DNA from: Brachionus koreanus
Taxonomy: Eukaryota; Rotifera; Eurotatoria; Ploima; Brachionidae
Direction: 5' to 3'
Length of the DNA: 64,000 nucleotides
Assembly: GCA_016987375.1 (NCBI GenBank)
Contig: PJRA01000263.1
Location: 3,581,575-3,645,574, forward strand
How positions within the stretch are numbered: position 1 is the stretch's first letter; each line of letters begins with the position of its first letter. A model generated the notes under the pieces. That model was given only the letters and a program-made list of their open reading frames with translations. It made no database searches and was not told where the DNA came from. Shown here in pieces: positions 43,288-56,600 of this stretch. The translations under genes were made by a program, and so were the position numbers.

Positions 43288-44586
43288 ATGTCAATTAGAA
43301 GAGCATCTCATGCTGGGTCATGGTACTCAAATAATTGTAAAATTTTATCTATCTAATTAACAATATGTTTATTCGTTATTTTGTTAGCAAATGAGCTAAA
43401 TGGTCAGCTTACTGAATGGCTAAACAAAGCCAAATATACTCACGGTCCAGCGAAAGCTTTAATCTCACCGTAAAATAATAATAATAAAATTAGCAAAATA
43501 TTTTATATTTTTTATAGACATGCTGGATATTATTATTGTGGCGCAACAGCTGCTTTTGCATACAAGCATATTAATCCAGATTTGGTGTAATTTATTCTGT
43601 TTTAAAAATTAATTTTAGTTAATTTAATAAATTTGCAGTGATACTGTTTTTATTCTTGGACCATCACACCACTATCGACTATCTGGTTGTGCTCTGACTC
43701 AAACAATTGAATATGAGACACCATTATATAATTTAATAATTGATCAAGATAGTGAGATATTTGAAAAATCAAATATTTCCATGATTAAACTTATTATTTT
43801 ATTTTCAAAATTTTAGTAAACAACGAGTTGTATCAAACAGGAAAATTTGAATGGATGAGCCGCAAGACAGACGAAGATGAGCATAGTATTGAAATGCAGC
43901 TTTCATTCTTAGCAAAAGCGATGGAAAGGTGAATGAGTTTGGTGATAAGATATTTATTGTTTATATTTTTTTTTAGCAAAAAGGGAAATTTCAAAGTAGT
44001 TCCCATTATGGTTGGTAATACTTCTTCGGATAAAGAAAAAATGTATGGAGAAATGCTTGCTAAATATTTTCTGAGGCCGAAAACTCTCTTTATTATTTCA
44101 TCAGACTTTTGTCACTGGGGTAAATTTTGCTTTGTGAAAATATTTTTTAAAAGTTTTTTATTTTTAAAGGAGAAAGATTTGGTTACACTTATTTCGATGA
44201 GTCATTTGGTGAGATATGGAAGTCAATCGAAGCTTTAGACAAAAAGGTATTAACGTCTATAAATTAATGATAATATATCAACTTTTCAAAGGGCATGGAT
44301 TTAATTGAGAAGCTAGAACCAGCAGATTTTAAAAATTATCTTCGTCAATTTGATAATACAATTTGCGGTAATCATCCAATATCAGTTTTTTTGAATGTAT
44401 TTAATAAATTTAAATTTTGATAATTTATTTTTTTAAATATTTATTTTAAAGTTAATCAAAAGTCTTGATAAAAAAGAAGAGTTCAAAATGAAATTTGTTG
44501 ACTATTCACAATCAAGCAAGTGTCGGAATAGAAGAGACTCTTCGGTTAGTTATGCAAGCGCGAGTCTTGTAAATCTACAGAGTTAA
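43288..44586 (+). CDS. MEMO1: MEMO1 (mediator of cell motility 1) homologue
   Basis: Nine exons: join(43288..43336, 43388..43469, 43518..43586, 43639..43751, 43817..43928, 43977..44119, 44170..44246, 44292..44396, 44452..44586), 294 residues (human 297). Conserved cytosolic/nuclear metal-binding protein of the extradiol-dioxygenase fold, linked to copper/redox and cell-motility signalling. Seen: [11 protein letters not shown] at the N-terminus, [30 protein letters not shown] (metal-ligand His region), [41 protein letters not shown] (conserved Cys) and the end [20 protein letters not shown]. All introns are 45-65 bp and GT-AG. The segments line up with the human protein along its whole length, so orthology is secure. 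Confidence 0.95.
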
Positions 44587-45491
44587 ATTCTCTGATGATT
44601 TTTAAAATCACTTTTAATTGACTAATAGATTTTCAAATAAATTATACTTTATTTAATTGATCTTAATTTATTTGGTTCTAGTTTTGAAATAACAAATAGG
44701 ATGATTATTATAATTACGAAATCCAAGTTTTTACTCTATTCTTAAATTAACATATCTTTAAAAAAATTAGATTGTTGATTCTATTTTGTGAGTTTCAAAT
44801 TTAGAAAAAAAGAATTGTCAACCCATAATCAAGTTCAGAATTATATATGTCTTCACAATCTTTAAAAATATTAAAAAAAAATTTTCTGAATTTAAAAATT
44901 CACAAAAAAAGGCTCTCATATGAGATGAGAGCTTCATATATCAGCGATATTGCTGTAACGAATATTCAAATTTTTGTTTTTATTATTAGAAAGAGCAACA
45001 AAGTTACTCAAAGATTTGCTCCACACCCAGTTTGATGTAGCTCTTGCTTTTATTATTTTTATTTTCATAATTAATAACCCTATTCGCTATTATTTAATAA
45101 AAGCCATGCTTTTTTTCATGCAGCTGAACTAGGATCGATTTTAAACTGCCGAGGTTTAAACCCAAACTTTATTTTTAATAAAAAAAAATAATTATAGTAG
45201 TCCAAAAACATCATTAAGACATAAAAATTAAAACAATATACATCGCGCTTAGTCTAATCTACGATCTAAATTCTCTTCATCAATTTATACCTTGAAACAA
45301 CTAATTGCACTTGGAAGCAGCATTTACTAGCTAATTTTTCAAATTAATTTTATTAATTTTGTTGTCTTTATGAGAAATTTTCCGGGCTTTGAAATACTGT
45401 TCCAAAATACATATCGCCTATTTAAGCTAAAGTCTAACTAGATCAGCACATAAATACATAACTTTTTCATGCCTCCAGGTGGAGTAAAAAG
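44587..45491. other. Intergenic DNA
   Basis: 3' flank of MEMO1. A 62-codon frame at 44847-45035 has no recognised family. No RNA gene recognised. Confidence 0.35.
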
Positions 45492-45585
45492 TGATAGGAA
45501 TCATGTTCATGTTAAAAAGTACATTTATTTTGCCACTTTTTCAAGATTCTTTTCATTAAAGAAAACGTTAACATGATTCCTATCA
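45492..45585. repeat. Perfect 16-bp inverted repeat, hairpin or MITE
   Basis: tgataggaatcatgtt (45492-45507) and aacatgattcctatca (45570-45585) are exact reverse complements separated by 62 bp. Inside, aaaaagtac and ccacttttt make a second weaker pair. There is no coding sequence here. Confidence 0.7.
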
Positions 45586-46260
45586 GTCATCATAAATATT
45601 TAATATAGAATTTTATTTCGTTCCATTTCTTCTCATGTTTTTTTTTCTTAAAGTTGATTATTCCTCGATCAAACTGTTAACATATTGAGGTTTCTAATGC
45701 ATTTAAAACTACGAAAAACGAAAGATTAAATTAAAAGATTGTTCAAATATACTCTTTTTCTTTAAAATTAAAAAAATCAAATGAATTCATTTTAGTTTTC
45801 ATATTTATTAAAATAATAATCTTAAAAAATTAAAATTTTTATTTTCAAATATTAATAATAAATAAAGTATTTTTTTTGTTTTCATGATATTAACTATTAT
45901 TTTTTGATCGTTCTTCCTTATGCAATCAATTTTATAAGTTGATTGGCTGCATCGTAAAATTAAATCGAGGTAACGTATAGATTTAAAATAGAAAGTAAAA
46001 ATGGGTGTCTTTCTTGTGAAATTTAATTAACCATCATTTGAAATTAAACATTTTATTTGATAATTTTTTTTATCCATTTTTTTTATCTAATTTTAATGAT
46101 AACTGAATAAAACATCTTTTAATTTAAAATCACCTGAGAATACTAATGTCGTTTATTTACACTGATAGTTTTATCTAGAATAAATTTATGAAAAAAAATT
46201 TAAAAAATTATTCAAATAAAAATTATTTTGGCCATTTAACTCCAGCTAAACAAAAACTAG
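45586..46260. other. 5' flank of the OCA2-like gene
   Basis: AT-rich. No element recognised. Confidence 0.4.
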
Positions 46261-49200
46261 ATGGACGACATTCTAGACTTGAGAAAAATAAACTCATTTG
46301 GAAATACTAGTGACGAAGAAGAATTTGACGAAAGCGAAACTCAGCCCCTAATCAAAAATTTAAAGAATCGAGATAACCTGGCTCAACAACCTTTAATTTC
46401 GGATAAAAATTCATGCAATTCACCTTCATTACGTATTATTAACACACCTGTTTACGACGAATTGGATGTTTCTGAGGAGCATGAAAAGCTAAGTTGCATG
46501 GATCAAATTTTAAACTATCTAGAACGAAAAAAGCGAAAAAAAAATTCCAATTCTAAATTTTTTCAAAGATTATACAAATTCTCACCATATATATCAAAAA
46601 GCATAAACATAATCCTGGTTATTTATGCAGTTGTTTGTATTTTTGTTTTCAGCTTAAATGGTTCTTCTGAATTAAAATGGAGTCAGACAGTCATCTCAAA
46701 TTCGAGCATAAAACAAATTTCATGCTTGAATAGCAAACATATTAAAGAAAATAAGATTAGATTTTTAAAATTTCAACTAAATGGTCCTTTCATTGATGAA
46801 AATGAATACACAAAAAATGAGATCAATAGTGGTAAATATGTCGATATTATTTTATTTAGTAAGTCCGAGCCAGAAAAGTCCTTGGCAAATTGGAGTTTAA
46901 TTTTAAAAAATTCAAATAAAAATAATGAATTTAATGCGAGTAAAATAATAAGCAAAAATTTTAATTTAAAAAAAACTTTTAAAATTGATCAAATTGATTT
47001 TAAAGTAAAAACAAATATGAAAAATTTTCTTTCATTAAACTATGTTTGTTCAGTGCTTAACAATCAATATGAAAATAAGATTATTTACTCGACTATTTTG
47101 TTAATTTTTATTTATTGTTTAATAATTTTCGAATTAAGCCATAGAACTTTGGCCGCAGCTTTAGGCGCAGTAGGAGGCCTATCGCTCATTTCATTTATTG
47201 AGAATGAAAAGCCTACTTTAGAACTAATCGTTAGCTGGGTTGAATGGGAGACAATTCTTTTGTTGTTTGGAATGATGATCATTGTGGCAGTTTTTTGTGA
47301 AACAGGACTGTTTGATTTGATTGCAGTGAGAATTTTTCATTTTGCTGGAACTAGAGTTTGGCTAATGATTGGATCTTTATGTGTACTGTCTGGTGTTTTG
47401 TCTGCTTTTTTAGACAATGTAACCACTATTTTACTACTTACACCTATAACTATACGACTTAGTGAAATAGCCAAATTGGATCCACGTAAAATAATAATTG
47501 CTGAAGTTTTATTCTCAAATATCGGCGGTGCTTCAACTGCCATTGGCGATCCACCTAATGTAATCATAACAGCTAATCAAATAATAAATCAAAGAGGCGT
47601 GGATTTTTCCAATTTTACATTTCATATGTTCGCCGGATCTATTTTTGTGTTCTCTATCTGTTTTGTTCATTTTAAATTTATGCTTGCAGACTCGAAAAAT
47701 TTTTACCTGAAAGAAGAAAGCGAACTAGATGAAATGAAAAAAGAGATTATTATATGGAAACGATCGTTTCAGAGCATTACACCAGTGACCAAAGAAGAAA
47801 AAATAGTGAAAACTTTACTCAAAGAAAAAGCCTCTCAATTGCAAAATTTGCTAAAACAAAAACAAATCAATGTTAAACAAGAATATGAAAAAACTTTGAT
47901 TATTAAATCTCAAGAGATGCTGGAGAGCTATAAAATTACCAATAAGCCTTTGCTTATAAAAAGTTCCATAATTTTTACAATAACGTTAATTCTTTTTTTT
48001 TTAAATCCGTTTGTTGACAAGATTCATTTGACCATTGGATGGATTTCTATATTGTCCGCCTTACTCTTGTTAGCCTCATCGTCAAGCACTGCTTCAGGCC
48101 ATGGTCAATCAGATGCCAATAAATCTACCAATGTTGATTTTGAAGGCTTAATGCATAAAGTTGAATGGAGTACACTTTTGTTTTTTGGCTGTTTGTTTAT
48201 ATTTATGAAAACGATTGAGGAGCTTGGCTTGCTAAATTACCTAGGAAATTTGATTTCGGATATGATAAAATCAGTTGAAAACATTTCAGATCGTTTAGCA
48301 TTTGCTTTAGTTGTTCTTGTGGTCCTATCAGCGTTAATTTCTAGTGTTATTGATAACATACCATTTACGACAGCTATGATACCCATCATAATTCAGCTAA
48401 GCGAACAAGCAAACGTAAGTTAAATTTTTTAAAATGAATTTTTTTTTCAATATCAGGATATAAAAAGTTCAATTTTTATTTTTCACGAATATATTTTAAA
48501 AAAACTTTATTTTTTAACAATGGTTGTGTTGGAGAAAAAATCTTCGCCTTGATTAACGATTAGTATATGAGGTTAGGAGAGGTTAATTTTTTTGTTCCAT
48601 AAAATAATTAAATAAACATAGCAAATGTGTTCCTATAGGAAATTCTTAAATTAGTTCAAAATGGGTGCTAGCTTTAGTCTCGCTTTTGTAGCTAAAAAAA
48701 AATTATAATAAGTCCTTGTTAAATTTAGTTATCCGGGTCTATACATATACATAGTAGCGTTTCATTTATTTCAAGTTAAATTTTATTTCTTCTTCTCTTT
48801 TTCTCATCTTTTTCAGTTGTTAAATTTAATTTAGATTATCCGTAAGCCTCCTCGGTAGTAGTTGATAAAAAAGTGCAAAATAAAAGATTTTTAAATTTTA
48901 GAAAAAAAATTTGTTTAAAAGCGCAAAATTTTATTTCCGAAAAATGTTAAAAATGATAAATTTTATAAGTTTTCTTTAATTGAGTAGATTTTTCAAAAAT
49001 TGGAAATTAAAGAAATTTTTGAATTTTGAAGAATTAATAGCAAAACAAAAATTAAACAAAATTTTTTTGAGATTAAAGTAGCTAAATTTAAAATAAAATT
49101 TTATTGTTCCATAAAATTTTTTATTATAACTTCTTCCTTTTGATATTAGACACTTCCGATGAATATTTTTTTATCTTACAATATAGTCTGAAGTTTTAAA

Positions 49201-50197
49201 AATGAAGACCTATATAAATAAATATCGTTTTTGTTGAATTATAATCATTTGAAAAAATAAAATTTTTCTTACAAACATTTAAATTTAATCTTTTATTCTA
49301 TTAATCTGTGTTTTCTTCTGTTCAAAATCGTTTAAAAACAAAACTGATTTTGATAAAAATTAGTTAATATGATAAAAGAAAATCGATGAGTTAATTCTTT
49401 TTTGTATAATCTTAACAATTAAAAAGATAATTCTAAGTCTTAAAAAAGTCTGATTCTCAAATTCGTAGTAAAATTAGAAATAGAATATTTATTGACCATC
49501 TGAATTATTAAGTGCTTCTGGATTCAAAATTTCTTGAATGATTATTCAAAAATTAGTAAAAATATTTAAAAAAGTCTAAATTATAAAATAAAATAAATAT
49601 AATATAAAGCGAAAAACAATTGACCATAATAAAATAAACCTTTAAATCCAAAAAAATTCATGACATTAGATCAAGTGAGTTTTTAGAGTCTAACCAAAAA
49701 TTTTTTTTTAATTTTCAATTTAAAACATTATTCAAAAATAATGAAATTTAAAATTTTTTAAAACAATAAAATTCTTTTAAATCATATTATGAAATTAACA
49801 AAAAAAATTAAGATTTTTGCATAAAATTTAAATTTCATTATTAAAAAAAAAAGATAAAACTGAAAAGTTAAAATTTTAAGTTACCACTTCAGCCTTTAGT
49901 TTATGCGTAAGTAATAGTTTAAATTTCTTGCTTTTTAAAACAGCTTCAAAAAATTTTTGTATAAATTTAATTATACCTTAAATTATTTTTAGACTTGCTT
50001 TTGGAAGTTGTCTAGGTGGAAATGGATCTTTAGTCGGTGCAAGTTGTAATCTAGTTGCAGCTGGTATTTCAGAGCAGCATGGATACAAAATAACTTTCGG
50101 ACAATTTTTCAAAACTGGTTTTCCAATAATGATCAGTTCGATTCTTGTTGCAATAATCTATGTTTGTATAGTTTGTATTTATTTCGAGTGGTACTGA
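46261..50197 (+). CDS. OCA2: OCA2/P protein-like 12-TM anion permease (ArsB/NhaD superfamily)
   Basis: Large first exon 46261..48414 (718 codons) and last exon 49993..50197, separated by 1578 bp. The P protein is an ion permease of melanosomes and other lysosome-related organelles that affects luminal pH and chloride. Seen: an acidic N-terminus with dileucine-type signals (ETQPLI, and QQPLI), like those sorting OCA2. One TM and a luminal domain follow, then the permease: RTLAAALGAVGGL, VEWETILLLFGMMIIV, SAFLDNVTTILLLTP, GGASTAIGDPPNVI, VEWSTLLFFGCLFIF, SSVIDNIPFTTAMIP; last exon SCLGGNGSLVGASCNLVAAG, SEQHGY, FFKTGFP. These duplicated half motifs are diagnostic. Exon 1 ends in phase 0 and the last exon needs phase 2, so a short middle exon must exist. 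The best candidate begins at 49150 (TLPMNIFLSY, cf. LPPKPL in OCA2), but no clean donor was found for it. Confidence 0.88.
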
Positions 50198-50695
50198 TTC
50201 TTTTTTAAACTTCAAAATTTACAGATAAAATAAAATATCTTCAAAAATTTTAATTTTCATACAATACTTGATTAATTTGTAGCAAATAACTAATCGATAA
50301 ATACTCAATTATAAGTATGCCAGAATGTCATATTAAATCTAGGCCATTATTTTGATAAAACAAGCACAATCTGAATGTTTTAAATCAGTTTTCATCGCTG
50401 CATGAAGTTTTAATTAAAAAAATATCATTTTGATTTGTTAAGGTGCTAATAAAATAAAAAATATAAACTTAATGCTTTTTTGAAAGAATAATTCATTATT
50501 TAAAAGATTAAACTACACTAATTCATACTTTCATGAATATGTTATATAAATTTTCGGTCAGTTTTGTTAATGAACAAAAAGGCAAAAGTTGAATGCCAAT
50601 CTAAACAAAAAACGCTTTATGGTATTTGAAAAAATAATCTGACTGAGAAAACTCTAATTTTAGATTTAGATTCTATTTTTTTTACTTGATAAAAC
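50198..50695. other. Spacer between OCA2-like and KIF26-like genes
   Basis: AT-rich. Nothing recognised. Confidence 0.4.
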
Positions 50696-53600
50696 ATGTC
50701 AGTTTTTATGCGCAATCCAAACGCAAAGAAATACATCGAAGTTCCTTTAGATGCTGGATATGCTAAACCAACACAAAGCTCCGTTGCTCAAATTGATTGG
50801 TTTTTGGTTCATGATATCAATGAAAAGCAAAATTTGAATAACTTTGCTGGATCTATCGATAAATCACCCAGTCTAGAAAATCAATTTTACTTCAATAAGC
50901 AATTTCGAGTCAAAAATCAAAGGTTTTTCTTGTTTTGATTTCTAATTCTCTCTTGAATTTTTGACCTTATAAATAAAAAAGAAAAGAAAAATTAAATTTT
51001 CCCCACAGCTTCTAATTTTAATTTCTTATAATAAATTTTTCGAAATAGATTTAAAGTTTTTATTTTACTTCTATTGACTTAAAAAAATAGAAGTAAAAAT
51101 TTTGAAATATAGTTAAGGTCGAACTGGATACTTTGCAATAACCATATTTCCTTGAAATTTAACATTAGTTTCGTATTTTTAAACAAACTAAAAATCTGAT
51201 GTGTTTCATTTCTGTTTTTCTAATAAATTAATCTAATAACTAGATAAAATGACTGATTCGAACAAAATTTTCTGTGAGCAAAGGTCCTAAGTTTTTAAAA
51301 AAAAATGGATATGCCACATAAAACTTAACAGTATATTTATTTCAAAAAGATACAAGGCATCAGTTAACGATTCAAAAAGTTCAATTATTCATGTTAGTAA
51401 TTAGACAAGATTTTTTCATATTCAATTTGTATAAAATTAAAGTTTTCTAAATTAAAATTTTTGGTTTTCGGGAATAGTATCTATTTATTTATTTCTAAAT
51501 AAAAGTAAGGCAAATATTTAAATTAATTTATTTGATTTAAGATAAAATTAAACAGATAAAATAATACTGAGTTAAAAATAATAACTATTTGATTTCTCAG
51601 GGTTATTGTAAGTGATTAAGTAAAAAGTCACGTTCATGATATTCAGTTTTGTAGATAAATAAGCAGATTAAAGTGATGTTTGATTTCAAATTTAGTATTT
51701 CTTTTAATTAAAATATTTTGTAACAAAAATAGAAATAAAATTTTCAAGTAAACAAACAATTTTATCTTAAAGAATTAATTAGACGAAGCGAACAAAATTG
51801 TAAAAATCACGTAGAAATTTGAGATCTCATCATAAATATAGATAAAATAGACCAAAAAGCAATAAATAGATAAATTAGAGATGGTTGTAAATGTTTTAAT
51901 TTGATTTGATTTTCAAAGATCGGTCAGTGTTGCAAAGATTAATATGTACGGCTAGAATTCTAATTTTTGTCATTCTTGTCAGTTAATTTGACTTAAATTT
52001 GATTTTTCAAAATTTAAAAATTTTAATTGTTTTAAAAAACAAAAGAATTTATTGATTTTTTTTTCTACATTAGTTTTTTTCCGATTTATTCATACTTAAA
52101 AATAATTATATTTCATTTTGTACAAATTGAATTTTTGAATTTAAAATTTCGTATCTACTTTTTAGTTTTAACTTTTGATTAAATTTAATTAGTATCGTGT
52201 TTTTACAAAGTAATTAATTAAGCTATAAAAAAAAAATATTTTTTTTAACAAAAATAACAATAAAAATTATTCTCACTTTTGTTATTAACTAAAAATTAAA
52301 ATTTCTCAAGTGTAAAAAAAATGGTCTATAATAAATTTAACCTACAGTATATTTCATATGGGTGATGCTTATAGGCTTTGCACTCAAAGTTAGAAAATCT
52401 ATCAAGGTGTCTTTAATTTATCATTATTTTTTTTAAGGAGAAAAATTCAATATTTTTATAAACGAGAAATTTTTTTATGAATAAAAATAATTAGCGACAT
52501 ACATCTTAAGATGCATTTCAAATACTATTAGTTCTATAAATGAGTTTAATTCAACAATACTTAAGGAAGTAAATTAAAAATCAACATTATTAGGTTGCTA
52601 ATGAATTATTTATAAATATTTCCTCATTTTTTTTTAAATCGGATAATTTTTTTTAGGTCTCTATACTACAGTTTTAGCAAATATTTACGAATTGGTCTAA
52701 GCTTAATCGAAGCTCTTTGAATGTTTTTGTCTCGGTTCAAAAACGGCTGATGCCTGGACATGATATTTATGTCGTCGAAACTTGCAGGTGCCTCCTAAGA
52801 ATCGATTTAGGTCATGTAAAATACTAATTTTTTTATTTTATTTCAAATAAATAGCCAATATCAATGAGAATTAATTAATTAATCAAGCTCAATTGCAATT
52901 AGTTTCTAACATAGATTTTTGTTTTACCCAAGATTCAGAGCGGATAAATTGAGCTTTAAATATTTTTTGATGAGCAAAAAAAATTATTTTTCTCATCAAT
53001 GATTATCTAATTTTCGCTAAAATTGTTAAGCCTTTGGATATATTCAGATTCTTCCCAGGGATTACAAATCGTAAAAAACTATTTAGCTTAATTTTCACAA
53101 TTTTCAACACAAAAGAAAATTTTCTTTGATTTGATTAGAAACTAAAATTACTAATCAAGTGTGTCGAATAGGCACAGACTTAATTAAAATTTCATTTTGA
53201 AATGATAATTTTGAATGACAAATTAAAATTAAATCAAGTCTAATGTTTCACTGGTCGAGTTAATAGCTGACTCGGACTGCCTATGTTTGAGTTGGTTCAA
53301 ATTTTTTTCAATTAATTCCGTTTGACTGAGTAAACACTCGACTTGATCGAATCGATTTCCGTCTTTCTATTCCTAGTCTGCTTTAATTAATTTATTTATT
53401 CAATTGACTTTATATACAACTCGAAGGTAGTTTGGGCCTAACTTAGATTTGTTTCATATTTATCATCCAAATCTGATAAGTTTCTTATTTGTTGTTTTTA
53501 TTTCAAATAAAATAAACAGCTATTCAGTCTGAGATATCAGATCAATAAACATTTGAATTATGACAGACAATTTTCAGTTATTTATGTTGAGAAAGTAACC

Positions 53601-56600
53601 ACTGTACTTAATCAAAATATCTTATACTAATTTTAGTTGTAGTCCAAAGTGTATATCAAAATTGGAAATTAAATACATTAATACTTAATTACTAATTGAA
53701 CTTAAGTATTTTCCATTTATGCTATAACTCTATCATTAATTATTAGTTGAAGGCTAATTTCGTCAGGAATTCCTTAAAACTATCTGCAATTTAATAAATT
53801 TCTTTTTTAATTTTATTTTTTTTAATCTATTAAAATGAGTGGCTTTTATAAGTTATTATTTTGAGAAAATGAAAATAATTTAAAATTTTCGAATTTTATT
53901 TTTAGATTTTTTGTGCAAATTTTCAAAAAATTAAAAAAAAATCTCTCAAATTATTTTATAAACAAAAAAAAATAAAAATTTTATGAAATAAAGCACAAAA
54001 ATCTAATAAAACAAAATTATTGTAAAAATGTAAAATTATTTTCATTTTTCTTATTATTATTAATGATTGATGTTTAATTTTTTACTTATGTTCTAGTTTA
54101 AATCTTACCTGAATATTAGGAAAAACTTATAAGGAAAAAAAATTTCATGCGTCTAAATGAAAGGACCAAGCCCACATATTATATTATTTCATATTGAAAC
54201 GTTTAGTATACTGTAAATATTATATATAATCTGAAATAAATTCTAACCTAACTTAGAAAAATTCTAGTTTTAAAAAATATATTTTTGTTTAAATTTAATA
54301 TAGTAGTAATTGTTGTTCAATTATGAACATTGAAGAAAATAAAGGCCATTGCAAGTTTTTTAAATTCATTTAAAAACACAAGAATAGATGCACCAATTTA
54401 CAATTTTTTTTTAATAAATAATTGTGGGGGAATTCCCTTGGGGTTGTCCGAATAGCCTTCGCTTTTGTTTAAACCCTAAAATTTGAAAATTTTGAATTTT
54501 TTCAAAAGAAAATAGGAGTAAAAAAGAGTAATAGATACAATTTATCTAAATGTATTTAAAGAATACTGAAAAATTTATATTTTGAATAATTTGAATTACA
54601 TAATTATTTAATATACGATTTAAAAAAGTAGGCTAAATTAGATTTGAATGGCAAAAACACATCATTTCAGGCTAAAATTTAGGTTTCGTTCTATGTGCTC
54701 ATCAAGAGTTAATATAATTTTTGTAATGGTTTTGAAAAAAATTTATTCATTTTCCTTTAAAATTAATCTAATCAAATATGAAAAGATTTTTTTTTAATAA
54801 TTCAATAAAATAAATTAAGTCAATTTTTCTAATTTTTTAAACTAACTTTATTTAAGTACATAAAACTTTGCTTTGGTACTAAATAAAAATCAAGAAATAA
54901 ATTTATTTTTTGTTTTTAGCGATGTTTTCTTTTTATCTTTTTTTTTTATTTTAATAGCCAGACCTTATTAAGCTCCAAGTATCATCATTTGCTTGATTAT
55001 TTTTTTTTCAATTTTGTGATTTAGCTTAGCAAGTTTAATTGATTTGAATAGCCAAGTTTAAAGGTTGTGATTTATTAAGCAATTTACTAATGAAAAAATT
55101 ATGTAACTTAATCTAAATTTTCAATTTTGATAATTAACAAAAAATTGTTAGTTTTAAGCAATATTTGTTTTTTTAGTTTTTTGTTTTTTATTGTTAGATT
55201 AATTCATATAATTTATTTTCAATTTAAAAATACATTAATAAAATTGGTATTTAATTTAAAATATAATTTATAAGATTTTTTTAATTGCATTTTTTATGTC
55301 GAATTATTTAAAGAGTTAGATTTACTTAATTTTAGCATAGCCTTACGGTTACTGGGAACTATTGCTGCGGAAAAAAAGATAAGAAAAAAAGAAACAAGTT
55401 AAGCTACTATAATTTTTAACGAAGCGAGCTCTGTTACATTTTAGTGAGAATAAGTCTGTTTTTAGATAATATCTACTTGAAATGATAAAAAAAAATAGAA
55501 CAGTAAATTAATCTGAGCCGAAATAAATAATTGATTAAATCGATTTAAAGTGAAATGAGCTTTAAATAGACGGCTGTAATTAGCCTAAATGAAAATTTCA
55601 AATATTCAGTTGTTTGAACTAGAATATAATATTTCAAAGAATTCAAGTCTATTTATCTGGACAGATAAAATCGATGAAAACCATTTTGAAAATCGACTTG
55701 AAACAATAGTTTAATAATTTATTTGATTTTGTAATTTTAGTTTGATTTAAATCTTGCCTATTTTCCATAAGGCTATCAATCAATCTCTAGGTTACGCAAC
55801 CTTTTAAAACACTCATATTTATTCATAGAATTATCAAATTGTATTAATTTCTTCATTTCTAATAAGAATATTATATAACTTTTTTAAAATTAGTTTTAAC
55901 ATCTCGTTAAAATTATCTACTTATTGGAAAGCATGACTTGGGAAACACTTGACAAATATTGACTATACAACATTTAGTTGTCACAACTAGATTGACTTCA
56001 AACAAAGGATTTTCATCTTGCTAAATGAATACTTAAACAGTTTCGCTGAAAAATTATCAAATAATAAATTTAACTATTTTTCAAAATTGAAATTAAGAAC
56101 GAAAAATTTAAATAGAATAACTGAGACTATTTTTTTTATAAAGAGATTCGAGTTTAATTTTCAAGTACTAGTGTAAGCAACAACGTTCAGAATAAGTACA
56201 TACTTTCTAAAGTGATATCAATTTTTGACCTAAAGCAGATTTGAAATTTTACCTAAAATTTAGCGGTCATTCTGAATTTTAGCTTTGGATTTTCTTTTTT
56301 TTTTTGTTTTATTTTTAAAATTTAACTAATAGACTTTTTTAACCATGAATACAAATTAAAGAATAGCTAAGTCATATTGAATTTGTTTAACAAGTAAAAT
56401 TTCGAGTGTTTTATCAGTCTATCAAAGTGCTTGATAGTTATTTTGTAGAGAAGAAATTTCAAACAATTATTTTTAGAATTTGAATAAGCTTAGAGGATGG
56501 CCAGGATTTGATCTGACTAGAGTGAATAATTTAGAGAAATTCTAAAAAATTACTTGAGTATATTAGTTTTTAGTATTTTTTTCTAATATATTGGCTATTG

